The notes under the pieces are model-generated. The model was not told the origin of the DNA. It searched no databases and worked only from the letters and a program-made list of their open reading frames with translations. Below, piece by piece: positions 1 through 5,992 of a DNA stretch of 7,161 bases. Within the stretch, counting starts at the first letter, position 1. Every line of letters starts with the position of its first letter. The stretch comes from Aquificota bacterium (GTDB taxonomy: Bacteria > Thermosulfidibacterota > Thermosulfidibacteria > Thermosulfidibacterales > Thermosulfidibacteraceae): assembly GCA_015494645.1 (NCBI GenBank), contig WGAU01000168.1, positions 1 to 7,161 on the forward strand. Direction: 5' to 3'. Made by a program: the position numbers and the translations under genes.

Positions 1-743
1 CCATGCAGGTTCTCACCCAGAGGCTAACCCAGCTTGAAAGGGATGTGATATACAACATGTTTAAGGAGAAGGAGGGGGACATCGTTCAAGGAACGGTCTT
101 GAGGGAAGAAAGAGGCAACATAGTGGTTGATCTTTTGGGCAAAGCAGAGGGGATACTCCCACCACGGGAGCAGGTTAGGTCCGAGAGATACAGAAAGGGC
201 GATACAATGAAGTTTTACGTTCTGGAAGTAAAAAGGGGTAGGGGGGGAGAACCGAGAATCATACTCTCCCGAACCCATCCGAGGTTGGTGCAGCGTTTGT
301 TTGAAAGGGAAATGCCGGAAGTGGTAGCTGGGCTTGTGAGTGTTATGTCGGTGGCCAGAGATCCGGGGGATAGAGCCAAGGTGGCGGTTAAAGCCAATGA
401 TCCCGATGTGGATCCTGTAGGAGCATGTATCGGGGTGAGAGGGGCAAGGATACAGGGGATAGTTAGAGAGTTGCACGGGGAGAATATTGATGTGATCCTT
501 TACTCTGAGAATCCAGAGGAATTCATAGCTAATGCATTGAAGCCGGCCAAGGTCAGAAAGATCATTTTGAATGAAAAGGAGAAAGAGGCCAAGGTTATTG
601 TGGATGATGATCAGTTCTCTTTGGCCCTTGGCAAAAGGGGGCAGAACGTCAGGCTTGCTGCAAAGCTTACTGGCTGGAAGATAGACATAAAGACAGTGAG
701 CGAGTACGGTGGTCTGCTTGATGAGGGTGAAGGCGAAAAGTGA
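1..743 (+). CDS. nusA: Transcription termination/antitermination factor NusA, 3' portion (5' end outside window)
   Basis: NusA binds RNA polymerase and nascent RNA in the cytoplasm and modulates pausing, termination and antitermination. The 246 visible residues begin near the end of the N-terminal polymerase-binding domain (LERDVIYNMFKEKEGDIV is typical of the junction with S1). An S1 domain follows at about residues 25-90, then KH1 at about 125-190, with the hallmark DPVGACIG and a GVRG loop. KH2 at about 195-235 carries the GKRG loop and the LAAKLTGWKIDI segment. The ATG at position 3 is most likely an internal methionine, because roughly the first 100 residues of a normal NusA are missing; the gene enters from the left edge. 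The protein stops about 10 residues after KH2, so it lacks the C-terminal acidic repeats of E. coli NusA. This short form is usual in many bacteria. The 3' end overlaps the next gene by about 23 nt. Confidence 0.96.
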   Translation, partial: MQVLTQRLTQLERDVIYNMFKEKEGDIVQGTVLREERGNIVVDLLGKAEGILPPREQVRSERYRKGDTMKFYVLEVKRGRGGEPRIILSRTHPRLVQRLFEREMPEVVAGLVSVMSVARDPGDRAKVAVKANDPDVDPVGACIGVRGARIQGIVRELHGENIDVILYSENPEEFIANALKPAKVRKIILNEKEKEAKVIVDDDQFSLALGKRGQNVRLAAKLTGWKIDIKTVSEYGGLLDEGEGEK

Positions 744-1302
744 GCCTGTACGTATGTGCGTTGGATGTAGGGATAGAAAGAGAAAGGAAGAGTTATTGAG
801 GTTTGTGGAAAGGGATGGAGTGCTGTTCTTTGATCCTTTTTACAGGGCTGAAGGTAGGGGTATGAACCTTTGTCCTTCAAGGAGGTGCTTTGAAAGGGCA
901 CTTAAAAAGTCTGTTTTGGACAGAGCTTTGAGGACTTCTTTGGCTTACGTTCCTTCACCTGAAGAGCTTAGGGATCAGGTGTTGGATGTGCTTAAAGATG
1001 CCATAGTCAATTCTTTGAGAATGGGTTACCGCTTCAGAGGGGTGGTGTTGGGGAGGGAAGCGGTGTTTCGCAATGCGGATAGGTTAAGTTTGCTCATCTT
1101 GGCAGAGGATCTTTCTGAGAATTCGTTGAGGGAAATTGAGCCGTTGGAAGTTGAGTCTTATACTCTGTTTACCAAAGAGTATTGGGGGGAAACGTTCAAC
1201 AGAAAACCAACAGGTGTAATAGGGGTTCTTGATAGAGGAATAGCTAATAAGGTTTCCAATTTGGCGGAGAAGTTTACGGCTTTGTACAGGAGGTGGAGTT
1301 AA
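721..1302 (+). CDS. ylxR: YlxR-family RNA-binding protein fused to a YlxQ/L7Ae-like domain
   Basis: The protein has 193 residues, about twice the length of a lone YlxR (about 90). Residues 9-70 are a YlxR/DUF448 domain: VRMCVGCRDRK (Cys13, Cys16), LLRFVERDG, then GRGMNLCPSRRC (Cys51, Cys56). The four cysteines could bind a metal, which is inference. Residues about 90-185 resemble the L7Ae/YlxQ fold: GREAV, then LLILAEDLSENSL (124-136), TKEYWG, and a C-terminal KPTGVIGVLDRGIANKV. In Firmicutes, ylxR and ylxQ are separate neighbours between nusA and infB, so this single gene sits where the pair would be. B. subtilis YlxR has been described as an RNase P modulator (RnpM), and YlxQ relatives bind kink-turn RNA. 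The start is uncertain. ATG 721 is preferred because it leaves a short lead-in before the YlxR motif. GTG 709 adds four residues and has a slightly better purine stretch upstream. Either start lies inside nusA, implying translational coupling. Confidence 0.88.
   Translation: MRVKAKSEPVRMCVGCRDRKRKEELLRFVERDGVLFFDPFYRAEGRGMNLCPSRRCFERALKKSVLDRALRTSLAYVPSPEELRDQVLDVLKDAIVNSLRMGYRFRGVVLGREAVFRNADRLSLLILAEDLSENSLREIEPLEVESYTLFTKEYWGETFNRKPTGVIGVLDRGIANKVSNLAEKFTALYRRWS
1288..1296 (+). promoter_or_regulatory. Strong Shine-Dalgarno for infB
   Basis: AGGAGGTGG lies inside the last codons of the preceding gene and ends 7 nt before the infB ATG at 1304. It is a near-perfect anti-16S match at ideal spacing and fixes the infB start. 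Confidence 0.85.
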
Positions 1303-1303
1303 G

Positions 1304-3643
1304 ATGGCAAGCAGGAACAGGATAAGGGTCCATCAGATTGCCAAGGAGATGGGTATAACCAGCGGAGAGGTCATTTCTGGCCTAAAAGAGATAGGTATTC
1401 CGGCAAAGAGCCACATGAGTTCAATCACTCAGGATGAGTACGACAAGTTTATTGAATACATGAACATAAAGCGGGAGATAGAACGCAGGAAAAGGGAGAA
1501 GGAGGAGAAAGAGAAGGAAGAGAAGGTTGCCGAGGAGGTCAGAAAGTCAGAGGAGACTGTGGTAGAGGAAGTAAAGGAGGAAAAACCGAAGGCTGAAAGG
1601 CCAAAAAAAGAAGCGAAACCAAAGAAGAAGGAAAAACCTCCCAAAAAAGAGAAAGCTCCTCTTAAAGATGAGAGGAAACCTGTTGAGGAAGCTCCATCCG
1701 TTTCTGCGGAGAAGGTTAAGGAGGTAGCCAAGAGGTTTGAGGCTATCAAGGAGAAAGAGGAACAGGAAGTTGGATTTATAGAGCCTATTTATACTCCTAT
1801 AAGAAGCAGAAAGGCCAAGAAGAGGAAGAAAAAGCGCAGGGAAGAAATAGACATAGAAGAGCTGAGGGCACAGGAGCTGAAGGAGAGGGTGGATTTTGAT
1901 GCTGGGACCATCAAATTGCCCGAAACGGTAACTATCAGGGAACTTGCCTTTATGCTGGAGGAGGACGAGGAGGAGATACAGAATCTTCTGAAGTCTAAGG
2001 GAATTGCCGCTACCCTGACACAGGTTCTGCCTTACGATGTGGCCAAGATGGTCTGCGAAGAGTTTGGCTTTGAGGTTATCCCAGAAAGTGAGGAAGCTGC
2101 TCCTGTGATTGAAGAGAAAGAAGATGAGAAGGATCTTGTTCCGAGACCTCCGGTGGTCACGGTTATGGGCCATGTGGATCACGGAAAGACTACCCTCCTG
2201 GACTATATAAGGAAGACCAATGTGGCGGCAAGGGAAGCAGGTGGTATAACCCAACACATTGGTGCGTACAAGGTGAAGCTACCAGATGGAGAGATAACCT
2301 TCATAGATACGCCGGGGCACCATGCCTTTACCACTATGAGGGCAAGAGGCGCGCAGGTTACCGATATAGTTATCCTTGTTGTTGCAGCAGATGATGGGGT
2401 GATGCCCCAAACAGTGGAGGCTATAAACCACGCAAAGGCTGCTGGGGTTCCCATAGTAGTGGCTATCAACAAGATTGATAAGCCTGAGGCAAATCCTGAG
2501 AGGGTGAAACAGGAGCTTTCCAAGTACGGTTTGATTCCGGAGGAGTGGGGTGGGGATACCATAATGGTACCTATCTCGGCCAAAACTGGTCAGGGGGTGG
2601 ATGAGCTTTTAGAGATGGTCCTTCTTCAGGCGGAGATGCTGGAGCTTAGGGCAAATCCCAACAAGCCTGCGAGGGGAACCGTCCTTGAGTCCAAGCTGGA
2701 TCCCAAGAGGGGGCCTGTGGCTACTTTGTTGGTGCAGGATGGCACCTTGAGGGTTGGAGATGCTTTTGTGGCAGGGCTTCACTGGGGTAAGGTGAGGGCT
2801 ATGGTGAATGAGTTGGGAGAGAGGCTTAAGGAAGCAGGTCCATCTACCCCAGTGGAGGTTTTGGGCCTTTCTGATGTTCCTCTGGCTGGCGAGCCTTTCT
2901 TTGTTGTGGAGAATGAAAAGAAGGCAAGAGAAATAAGCGAGGAGAGAAAGGAGAGGGCTAAAGAGGCCCTTCAGGAGAAGCCAAGGCTTTCACTGGAAGA
3001 GCTGATGAAGAAGCTTGCAGAAGGGGAGTCCAAAGAGCTGCGCATAGTGCTTAAGGCAGATGTTCAGGGATCTTTGGAGGCTATAAAGGAAGCGGTGGAG
3101 AAGCTTTCCACTGATGAGGTGAAGGTGAATGTTATTCATTCAGCAGTGGGAGCCATTACCGAGACTGATGTGATGTTGGCTCAGGCTTCAGGTGCTATAA
3201 TAGTAGGCTTCAACGTGAGACCGGATAGCAAGGCCAAAAAGGCTGCTGAGCGGGAGAAGGTGGAGATCAGAACCTACAGGGTTATTTACGATCTAATAGA
3301 CGATGTAAAGAAGGCTATGGCGGGTATGCTGGAGCCACAATATGAGGAGGTTGTTCTTGGAAGGGCAGAGGTGAGACAAGTATTCAACGTTCCCAAGGTA
3401 GGCAAGGTAGCGGGTTGCTATGTGCTTGAGGGTAAGATCACCAGGAGTGCCCAGATAAGGGTGTTAAGAGACGGTGTTATCGTTCATGAGGGCAAGCTTG
3501 CTTCCCTCAAGAGATTCAAGGACGATGTGAGGGAGGTTGCCGCTGGCTACGAGTGTGGTATGGCCATAGACGGCTTTCAGGATATAAAGGAGGGGGACAT
3601 CATAGAGGCCTATGAGCTTCAGGAGGTGAGAAGAGAGCTTTAG
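1304..3643 (+). CDS. infB: Translation initiation factor IF-2
   Basis: This 779-residue GTPase brings fMet-tRNA to the 30S subunit and promotes 50S joining. Residues 5-52 form a first IF2_N helical module (RIRVHQIAKEMGITSGEVI). Residues about 54-185 are a low-complexity Lys/Glu linker with proline-rich and basic patches, such as KAKKRKKKRR near 170. Residues about 205-258 form a second IF2_N module (TVTIRELAFMLEEDEEEI). The G domain follows: G1 GHVDHGKT (289-296), GGITQHIG (313-320), G3 DTPGH (335-339), G4 NKID (389-392) and G5 SAK (425-427), all intact. Domain II starts near 455, domain III lies at about 575-665 (ELRIVLKADVQGSLEAI), and the C-terminal fMet-tRNA-binding beta-barrel ends at about 775. 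The length is normal for a bacterial IF2 with a moderate N-terminal extension. The start lies 1 nt after the previous stop, behind a strong ribosome-binding site. Confidence 0.98.
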   Translation: MASRNRIRVHQIAKEMGITSGEVISGLKEIGIPAKSHMSSITQDEYDKFIEYMNIKREIERRKREKEEKEKEEKVAEEVRKSEETVVEEVKEEKPKAERPKKEAKPKKKEKPPKKEKAPLKDERKPVEEAPSVSAEKVKEVAKRFEAIKEKEEQEVGFIEPIYTPIRSRKAKKRKKKRREEIDIEELRAQELKERVDFDAGTIKLPETVTIRELAFMLEEDEEEIQNLLKSKGIAATLTQVLPYDVAKMVCEEFGFEVIPESEEAAPVIEEKEDEKDLVPRPPVVTVMGHVDHGKTTLLDYIRKTNVAAREAGGITQHIGAYKVKLPDGEITFIDTPGHHAFTTMRARGAQVTDIVILVVAADDGVMPQTVEAINHAKAAGVPIVVAINKIDKPEANPERVKQELSKYGLIPEEWGGDTIMVPISAKTGQGVDELLEMVLLQAEMLELRANPNKPARGTVLESKLDPKRGPVATLLVQDGTLRVGDAFVAGLHWGKVRAMVNELGERLKEAGPSTPVEVLGLSDVPLAGEPFFVVENEKKAREISEERKERAKEALQEKPRLSLEELMKKLAEGESKELRIVLKADVQGSLEAIKEAVEKLSTDEVKVNVIHSAVGAITETDVMLAQASGAIIVGFNVRPDSKAKKAAEREKVEIRTYRVIYDLIDDVKKAMAGMLEPQYEEVVLGRAEVRQVFNVPKVGKVAGCYVLEGKITRSAQIRVLRDGVIVHEGKLASLKRFKDDVREVAAGYECGMAIDGFQDIKEGDIIEAYELQEVRREL

Positions 3644-3645
3644 CC

Positions 3646-3927
3646 ATGGTTATTGGGAGCCTTCAGGTATTGATAGAGATTCCCGGAAATCAGAGTCTTA
3701 AGGGGAAAAGAAGGGTATTGAAGAGTCTTATGGAAAGAATAAGAAGCAAGTACAACGTTTCGGTGGCTGAGGTGGATAATCAGGATGTGCACAGGCTTGC
3801 TACCATTGGTGTTGCCCTTGTTACCAACGACAGAAAAATGGCGGACAGGGTACTCAACCAGATACTGGACTTTGTAGAAGACTTTGGAGAGGTTATGCTC
3901 AGAGACTATCTTATAGAGATACTTTGA
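3646..3927 (+). CDS. ylxP: DUF503 / YlxP-family small protein
   Basis: This 93-residue protein matches the DUF503 family: an opening beta-strand (MVIGSLQVLIEIPG), the signature SLKGKRRVLKSL (residues 18-29), KYNVSVAEVDNQD (35-47), ATIGVALVTND (51-61), and a final helix with VLNQILDFVED. The family is small, cytoplasmic and widespread. It is usually encoded between infB and rbfA, as here, and has no well-established biochemical function; a role in ribosome or RNA metabolism is inferred only from this conserved position. The ATG lies 2 nt after the infB stop. The AGGAGGTGA at 3621-3629 is about 16 nt upstream, longer than ideal, so translation probably relies on coupling to infB termination. 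The whole domain is present at its usual length. Confidence 0.93.
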   Translation: MVIGSLQVLIEIPGNQSLKGKRRVLKSLMERIRSKYNVSVAEVDNQDVHRLATIGVALVTNDRKMADRVLNQILDFVEDFGEVMLRDYLIEIL

Positions 3928-3928
3928 G

Positions 3929-4285
3929 ATGAAAGGTTACAAGCGCACCGACAGGCTTGCTGAGCTTATAAGGGAAGAGGTGGCGGAGCTTATAGTGAGC
4001 GGTTCCGTTAAGGGGCTTGAAGTTGGATTTGTGACCATCACCAAGGTTAGGGTGAGTGCTGATCTTTCCTATGCAGATGTTTACTTCAGCGTTCTTGATG
4101 GTAGGTGGGAGGATACAAAAAGGCAGCTTGAGGAGCACAGGGGGACCATACAGAACTTTATGGGAAGAGATTTAAGGCTGAAGAAGCTTCCGAGGCTTAG
4201 GTTCTTTGAGGACAAGAGCTTAGAGTATGTTGAAAGGATAGAAGAACTTTTGGAGCGGATAAGGGATGAGGGAGAGGATAGCTGA
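3929..4285 (+). CDS. rbfA: 30S ribosome-binding factor A
   Basis: RbfA is a small KH-type protein that binds the 30S subunit near the 5' end of 16S rRNA and assists late maturation, notably in the cold. The 118-residue sequence shows the family pattern: an N-terminal YKRTDRLAELIREEVAELI helix, then GFVTITKVRVSADLSYADVY (33-52). The helix-kink-helix QLEEHRGTIQNFMGRDLRL follows, then LPRLRFFEDKSLEYVERIEELL (88-109). The length is typical. The usual Ala-x-Gly kink before the second KH helix reads HRG here, a modest deviation. The ATG is 1 nt after the preceding stop, with only a weak GAGA-type purine stretch upstream, so translational coupling is likely. The last 20 nt overlap the next gene in another frame. 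Confidence 0.95.
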   Translation: MKGYKRTDRLAELIREEVAELIVSGSVKGLEVGFVTITKVRVSADLSYADVYFSVLDGRWEDTKRQLEEHRGTIQNFMGRDLRLKKLPRLRFFEDKSLEYVERIEELLERIRDEGEDS

Positions 4286-5213
4286 GATACTGGACAATGC
4301 TAAAATCATTGCCTGCTTCTGGCACAAGAATCCCGATGGGGATGCTGTTGGGGCTGCTTTGGCAGTGAAGAATTTCTATGGCGATAAGGTAAGGGTTTAC
4401 TCCCGGGACAGGGTTCCGGAGATCTTTCGGTTTCTTTCAGGATCGGAGGAAGTGATAGTTTACAAGGACTTTTCCGAAGTTGAGCCAGCGGACGTCTTTT
4501 TGGTGGTTGACTGTGGGGATGAGAGGAGGGTTCCCGGTTTTGACGGGAGCAAGGCGGGAACGGTTGTGGTGATTGACCATCATGACACCAATACCGGTTT
4601 CGGGGACGTGAACTTTGTGGATCCAGAAAGCTCTTCTACCTGCGAGCTTGTCTATCAGGTGTTGAAGGCTACTGGCAGGCCAATAGACGCAAAAGTGGCG
4701 GAGTGTCTGTACACAGGCGTTTACACGGACACGGGCGGTTTCAAGTATGCCGATACAAAGCCTGAGACCTTTCAGGCAGCCAAGGAACTTGTGGAGCTTG
4801 GAGCGGAGCCTTGGAAGGTGGCGGTGGAGATATACGAGAGCAATCCTTTAAGGCGCATAAAGCTTCTGGGGGAGTGCCTTGGCACTTTACAGCTACATCT
4901 TGATGGCAAAGTAGCCAGCCTCTTCGTGACACTGGACATGTACGAGAGGACGGGCTCTCTACCAGAAGACACCGAGGACTTTGTTAATTACGCCAGAGGA
5001 ATAAAAGGAGTTGAGGTGGGGATTTTCATAAGGGAGAGGCATGAAGGTGGGGTTAAGGTGAGTCTTCGTTCAAAGGGCAGGGTGAATGTGGCAAAGGTGG
5101 CGGCTCAGCTTGGTGGAGGAGGCCACGTAAACGCTGCCGGATGTGAGCTTGACTCTACTGTTGAGGAAACCCTTAACAGGCTTATTTCCTTGCTGGAGAA
5201 GGAGGTGCGGTAA
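4266..5213 (+). CDS. nrnA: DHH/DHHA1 phosphoesterase, NrnA-type nanoRNase and pAp phosphatase
   Basis: Proteins of this type remove 5' nucleotides from very short RNAs and dephosphorylate pAp, using two metal ions in the cytoplasm. The 315-residue sequence has all the DHH-family metal motifs: HKNPDGDAVG (His20, Asp24, Asp26), VVDCGD (Asp82), the name-giving DHH at 104-106, and YTDTGGF with Asp155. The C-terminal DHHA1 substrate-binding domain has SLRSKGRVNVAKVA (266-279) and the glycine-rich loop GGGGHVNAAGC (283-293). The length is normal for NrnA, and nothing suggests a RecJ or a cyclic-di-AMP GdpP fusion, as there are no membrane, PAS or GGDEF parts. Genes of this type often follow rbfA. 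The ATG at 4266 lies within rbfA, with GGAG about 10 nt upstream. Substrate preference between nanoRNA, pAp and cyclic-dinucleotide-derived dinucleotides cannot be read from the sequence. Confidence 0.94.
   Translation: MRERIAEILDNAKIIACFWHKNPDGDAVGAALAVKNFYGDKVRVYSRDRVPEIFRFLSGSEEVIVYKDFSEVEPADVFLVVDCGDERRVPGFDGSKAGTVVVIDHHDTNTGFGDVNFVDPESSSTCELVYQVLKATGRPIDAKVAECLYTGVYTDTGGFKYADTKPETFQAAKELVELGAEPWKVAVEIYESNPLRRIKLLGECLGTLQLHLDGKVASLFVTLDMYERTGSLPEDTEDFVNYARGIKGVEVGIFIRERHEGGVKVSLRSKGRVNVAKVAAQLGGGGHVNAAGCELDSTVEETLNRLISLLEKEVR
5199..5207 (+). promoter_or_regulatory. Strong Shine-Dalgarno for the crotonase gene
   Basis: AAGGAGGTG sits in the last codons of the DHH gene. Its GGAGG core is 7 nt before the ATG at 5213, and stop and start overlap as TAATG. 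The strong site argues for efficient translation of the crotonase even though it is late in the operon. Confidence 0.85.
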
Positions 5214-5992
5214 TGTCTTCGGTGCTTGTAGATATGAAGGATAAAGTGGCCTATGTGACCCTCAACAGACCAGAGGTTTTGAATGCCCTTGATTTAGAAA
5301 TCTCTGAAGCTTTGTATGAAACCTTTTACAAGCTTACCGAGGATGAGAGTGTCCGGGTCATTGTGGTGAAGGGAGCGGGCAAGGCCTTTTGTGCAGGGGG
5401 CGATCTCAAAGCCTTTCTCGCTTCCGAGAGCATGAAGAGAACCATATACAGGGTGCTTGACTGGCTCAATCAGGTGGTGCTCATGATCAGACGCTGTGAC
5501 AAGGTGGTCATAGCCTCCGTTCATGGGGCGGTGAGCGGTGCCGGTTTTGGTTTTATGGGATGTTGCGATGTGGCCATTGCTGCGGAAGGAACCCGGTTCA
5601 ACCTGGCCTATGTCAAGATAGGTGCTTGTCCTGATATGTTCAGCAGTATAGTTCTTGCAAGAACTGTTGGATTGAAGAGAGCAAGCTTCTATGCCCTTAC
5701 CGGCGATTTCTTTGATGCCCATGAGGCTCAGAGAATGGGGCTTGTTAACTTTGTGGTTCCTCAGGAGCAGCTTGAGGAAGAGACCGAGAAGTTAGCTCAA
5801 AGGATGGCAGAGATAGCTCCCCTTGCGGTTAAAAAGATAAAGGAGCTTATAAACAGGGAGCTTTTCTGGGATGTGGAGAGCCTTCTTGAAACGGAGAAGA
5901 TGGGTATATGTTATCTTTCCGAAACGGAGGATATGGCTGAGGGAATAAAGGCCTTCTTTGAGAAAAGAAAGCCAAACTACAAGGGACGCTAA
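5213..5992 (+). CDS. Crotonase-superfamily enoyl-CoA hydratase/isomerase, PaaG-like active site
   Basis: The 259-residue length and fold markers are those of the crotonase superfamily: VAYVTLNRPEVLNALD (12-27), VRVIVVKGAGKAFCAGGDLK (47-66, first oxyanion-hole segment), and VHGAVSGAGFGFMGCCDVAIAA (103-124, second oxyanion segment). The C-terminal trimerisation helices end in AEGIKAFFEKRKPNYKGR. Aligned by eye with mitochondrial enoyl-CoA hydratase, the two catalytic glutamates are replaced: Gly113 at the Glu144 position and Tyr133 at the Glu164 position. Asp141 in IGACPD occupies the place of the single acid in PaaG and Delta3,Delta2-enoyl-CoA isomerases, and the C-terminal tail is also PaaG-like. 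A double-bond or ring isomerase is therefore more likely than a true hydratase; the substrate is unknown. No other acyl-CoA gene is in the window. TAATG overlap with the upstream gene plus a strong ribosome-binding site fixes the start. Confidence 0.93.
   Translation: MSSVLVDMKDKVAYVTLNRPEVLNALDLEISEALYETFYKLTEDESVRVIVVKGAGKAFCAGGDLKAFLASESMKRTIYRVLDWLNQVVLMIRRCDKVVIASVHGAVSGAGFGFMGCCDVAIAAEGTRFNLAYVKIGACPDMFSSIVLARTVGLKRASFYALTGDFFDAHEAQRMGLVNFVVPQEQLEEETEKLAQRMAEIAPLAVKKIKELINRELFWDVESLLETEKMGICYLSETEDMAEGIKAFFEKRKPNYKGR

Noticed and set aside
3..5. ATG at position 3 as the true start of nusA
   Set aside because: The residues after it match the end of the NusA N-terminal domain, and about 100 residues of that domain would be missing. 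The gene most likely continues beyond the left edge.
24..476. 150-codon open frame on the - strand opposite nusA
   Set aside because: It is antisense to conserved S1/KH coding sequence. The His/Pro/Ser-rich translation has no domain features.
879..887. Perfect Shine-Dalgarno-like AAGGAGGTG inside the ylxR gene
   Set aside because: No ATG or GTG stands at suitable spacing downstream. The bases encode conserved Arg-Arg-Cys residues of the YlxR motif, so this is a coding coincidence.
1547..2257. 236-codon open frame on the - strand opposite infB
   Set aside because: It lies opposite the purine-rich infB linker and G domain. Its Leu/Phe/Ser-rich translation is what the complement of Lys/Glu codons gives, and it has no recognisable motif. 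The + strand frame is unquestionably IF2.
5294..5722. 142-codon open frame on the - strand opposite the crotonase gene
   Set aside because: It is a shadow of a well-supported gene, with no family motif and no ribosome-binding site logic.
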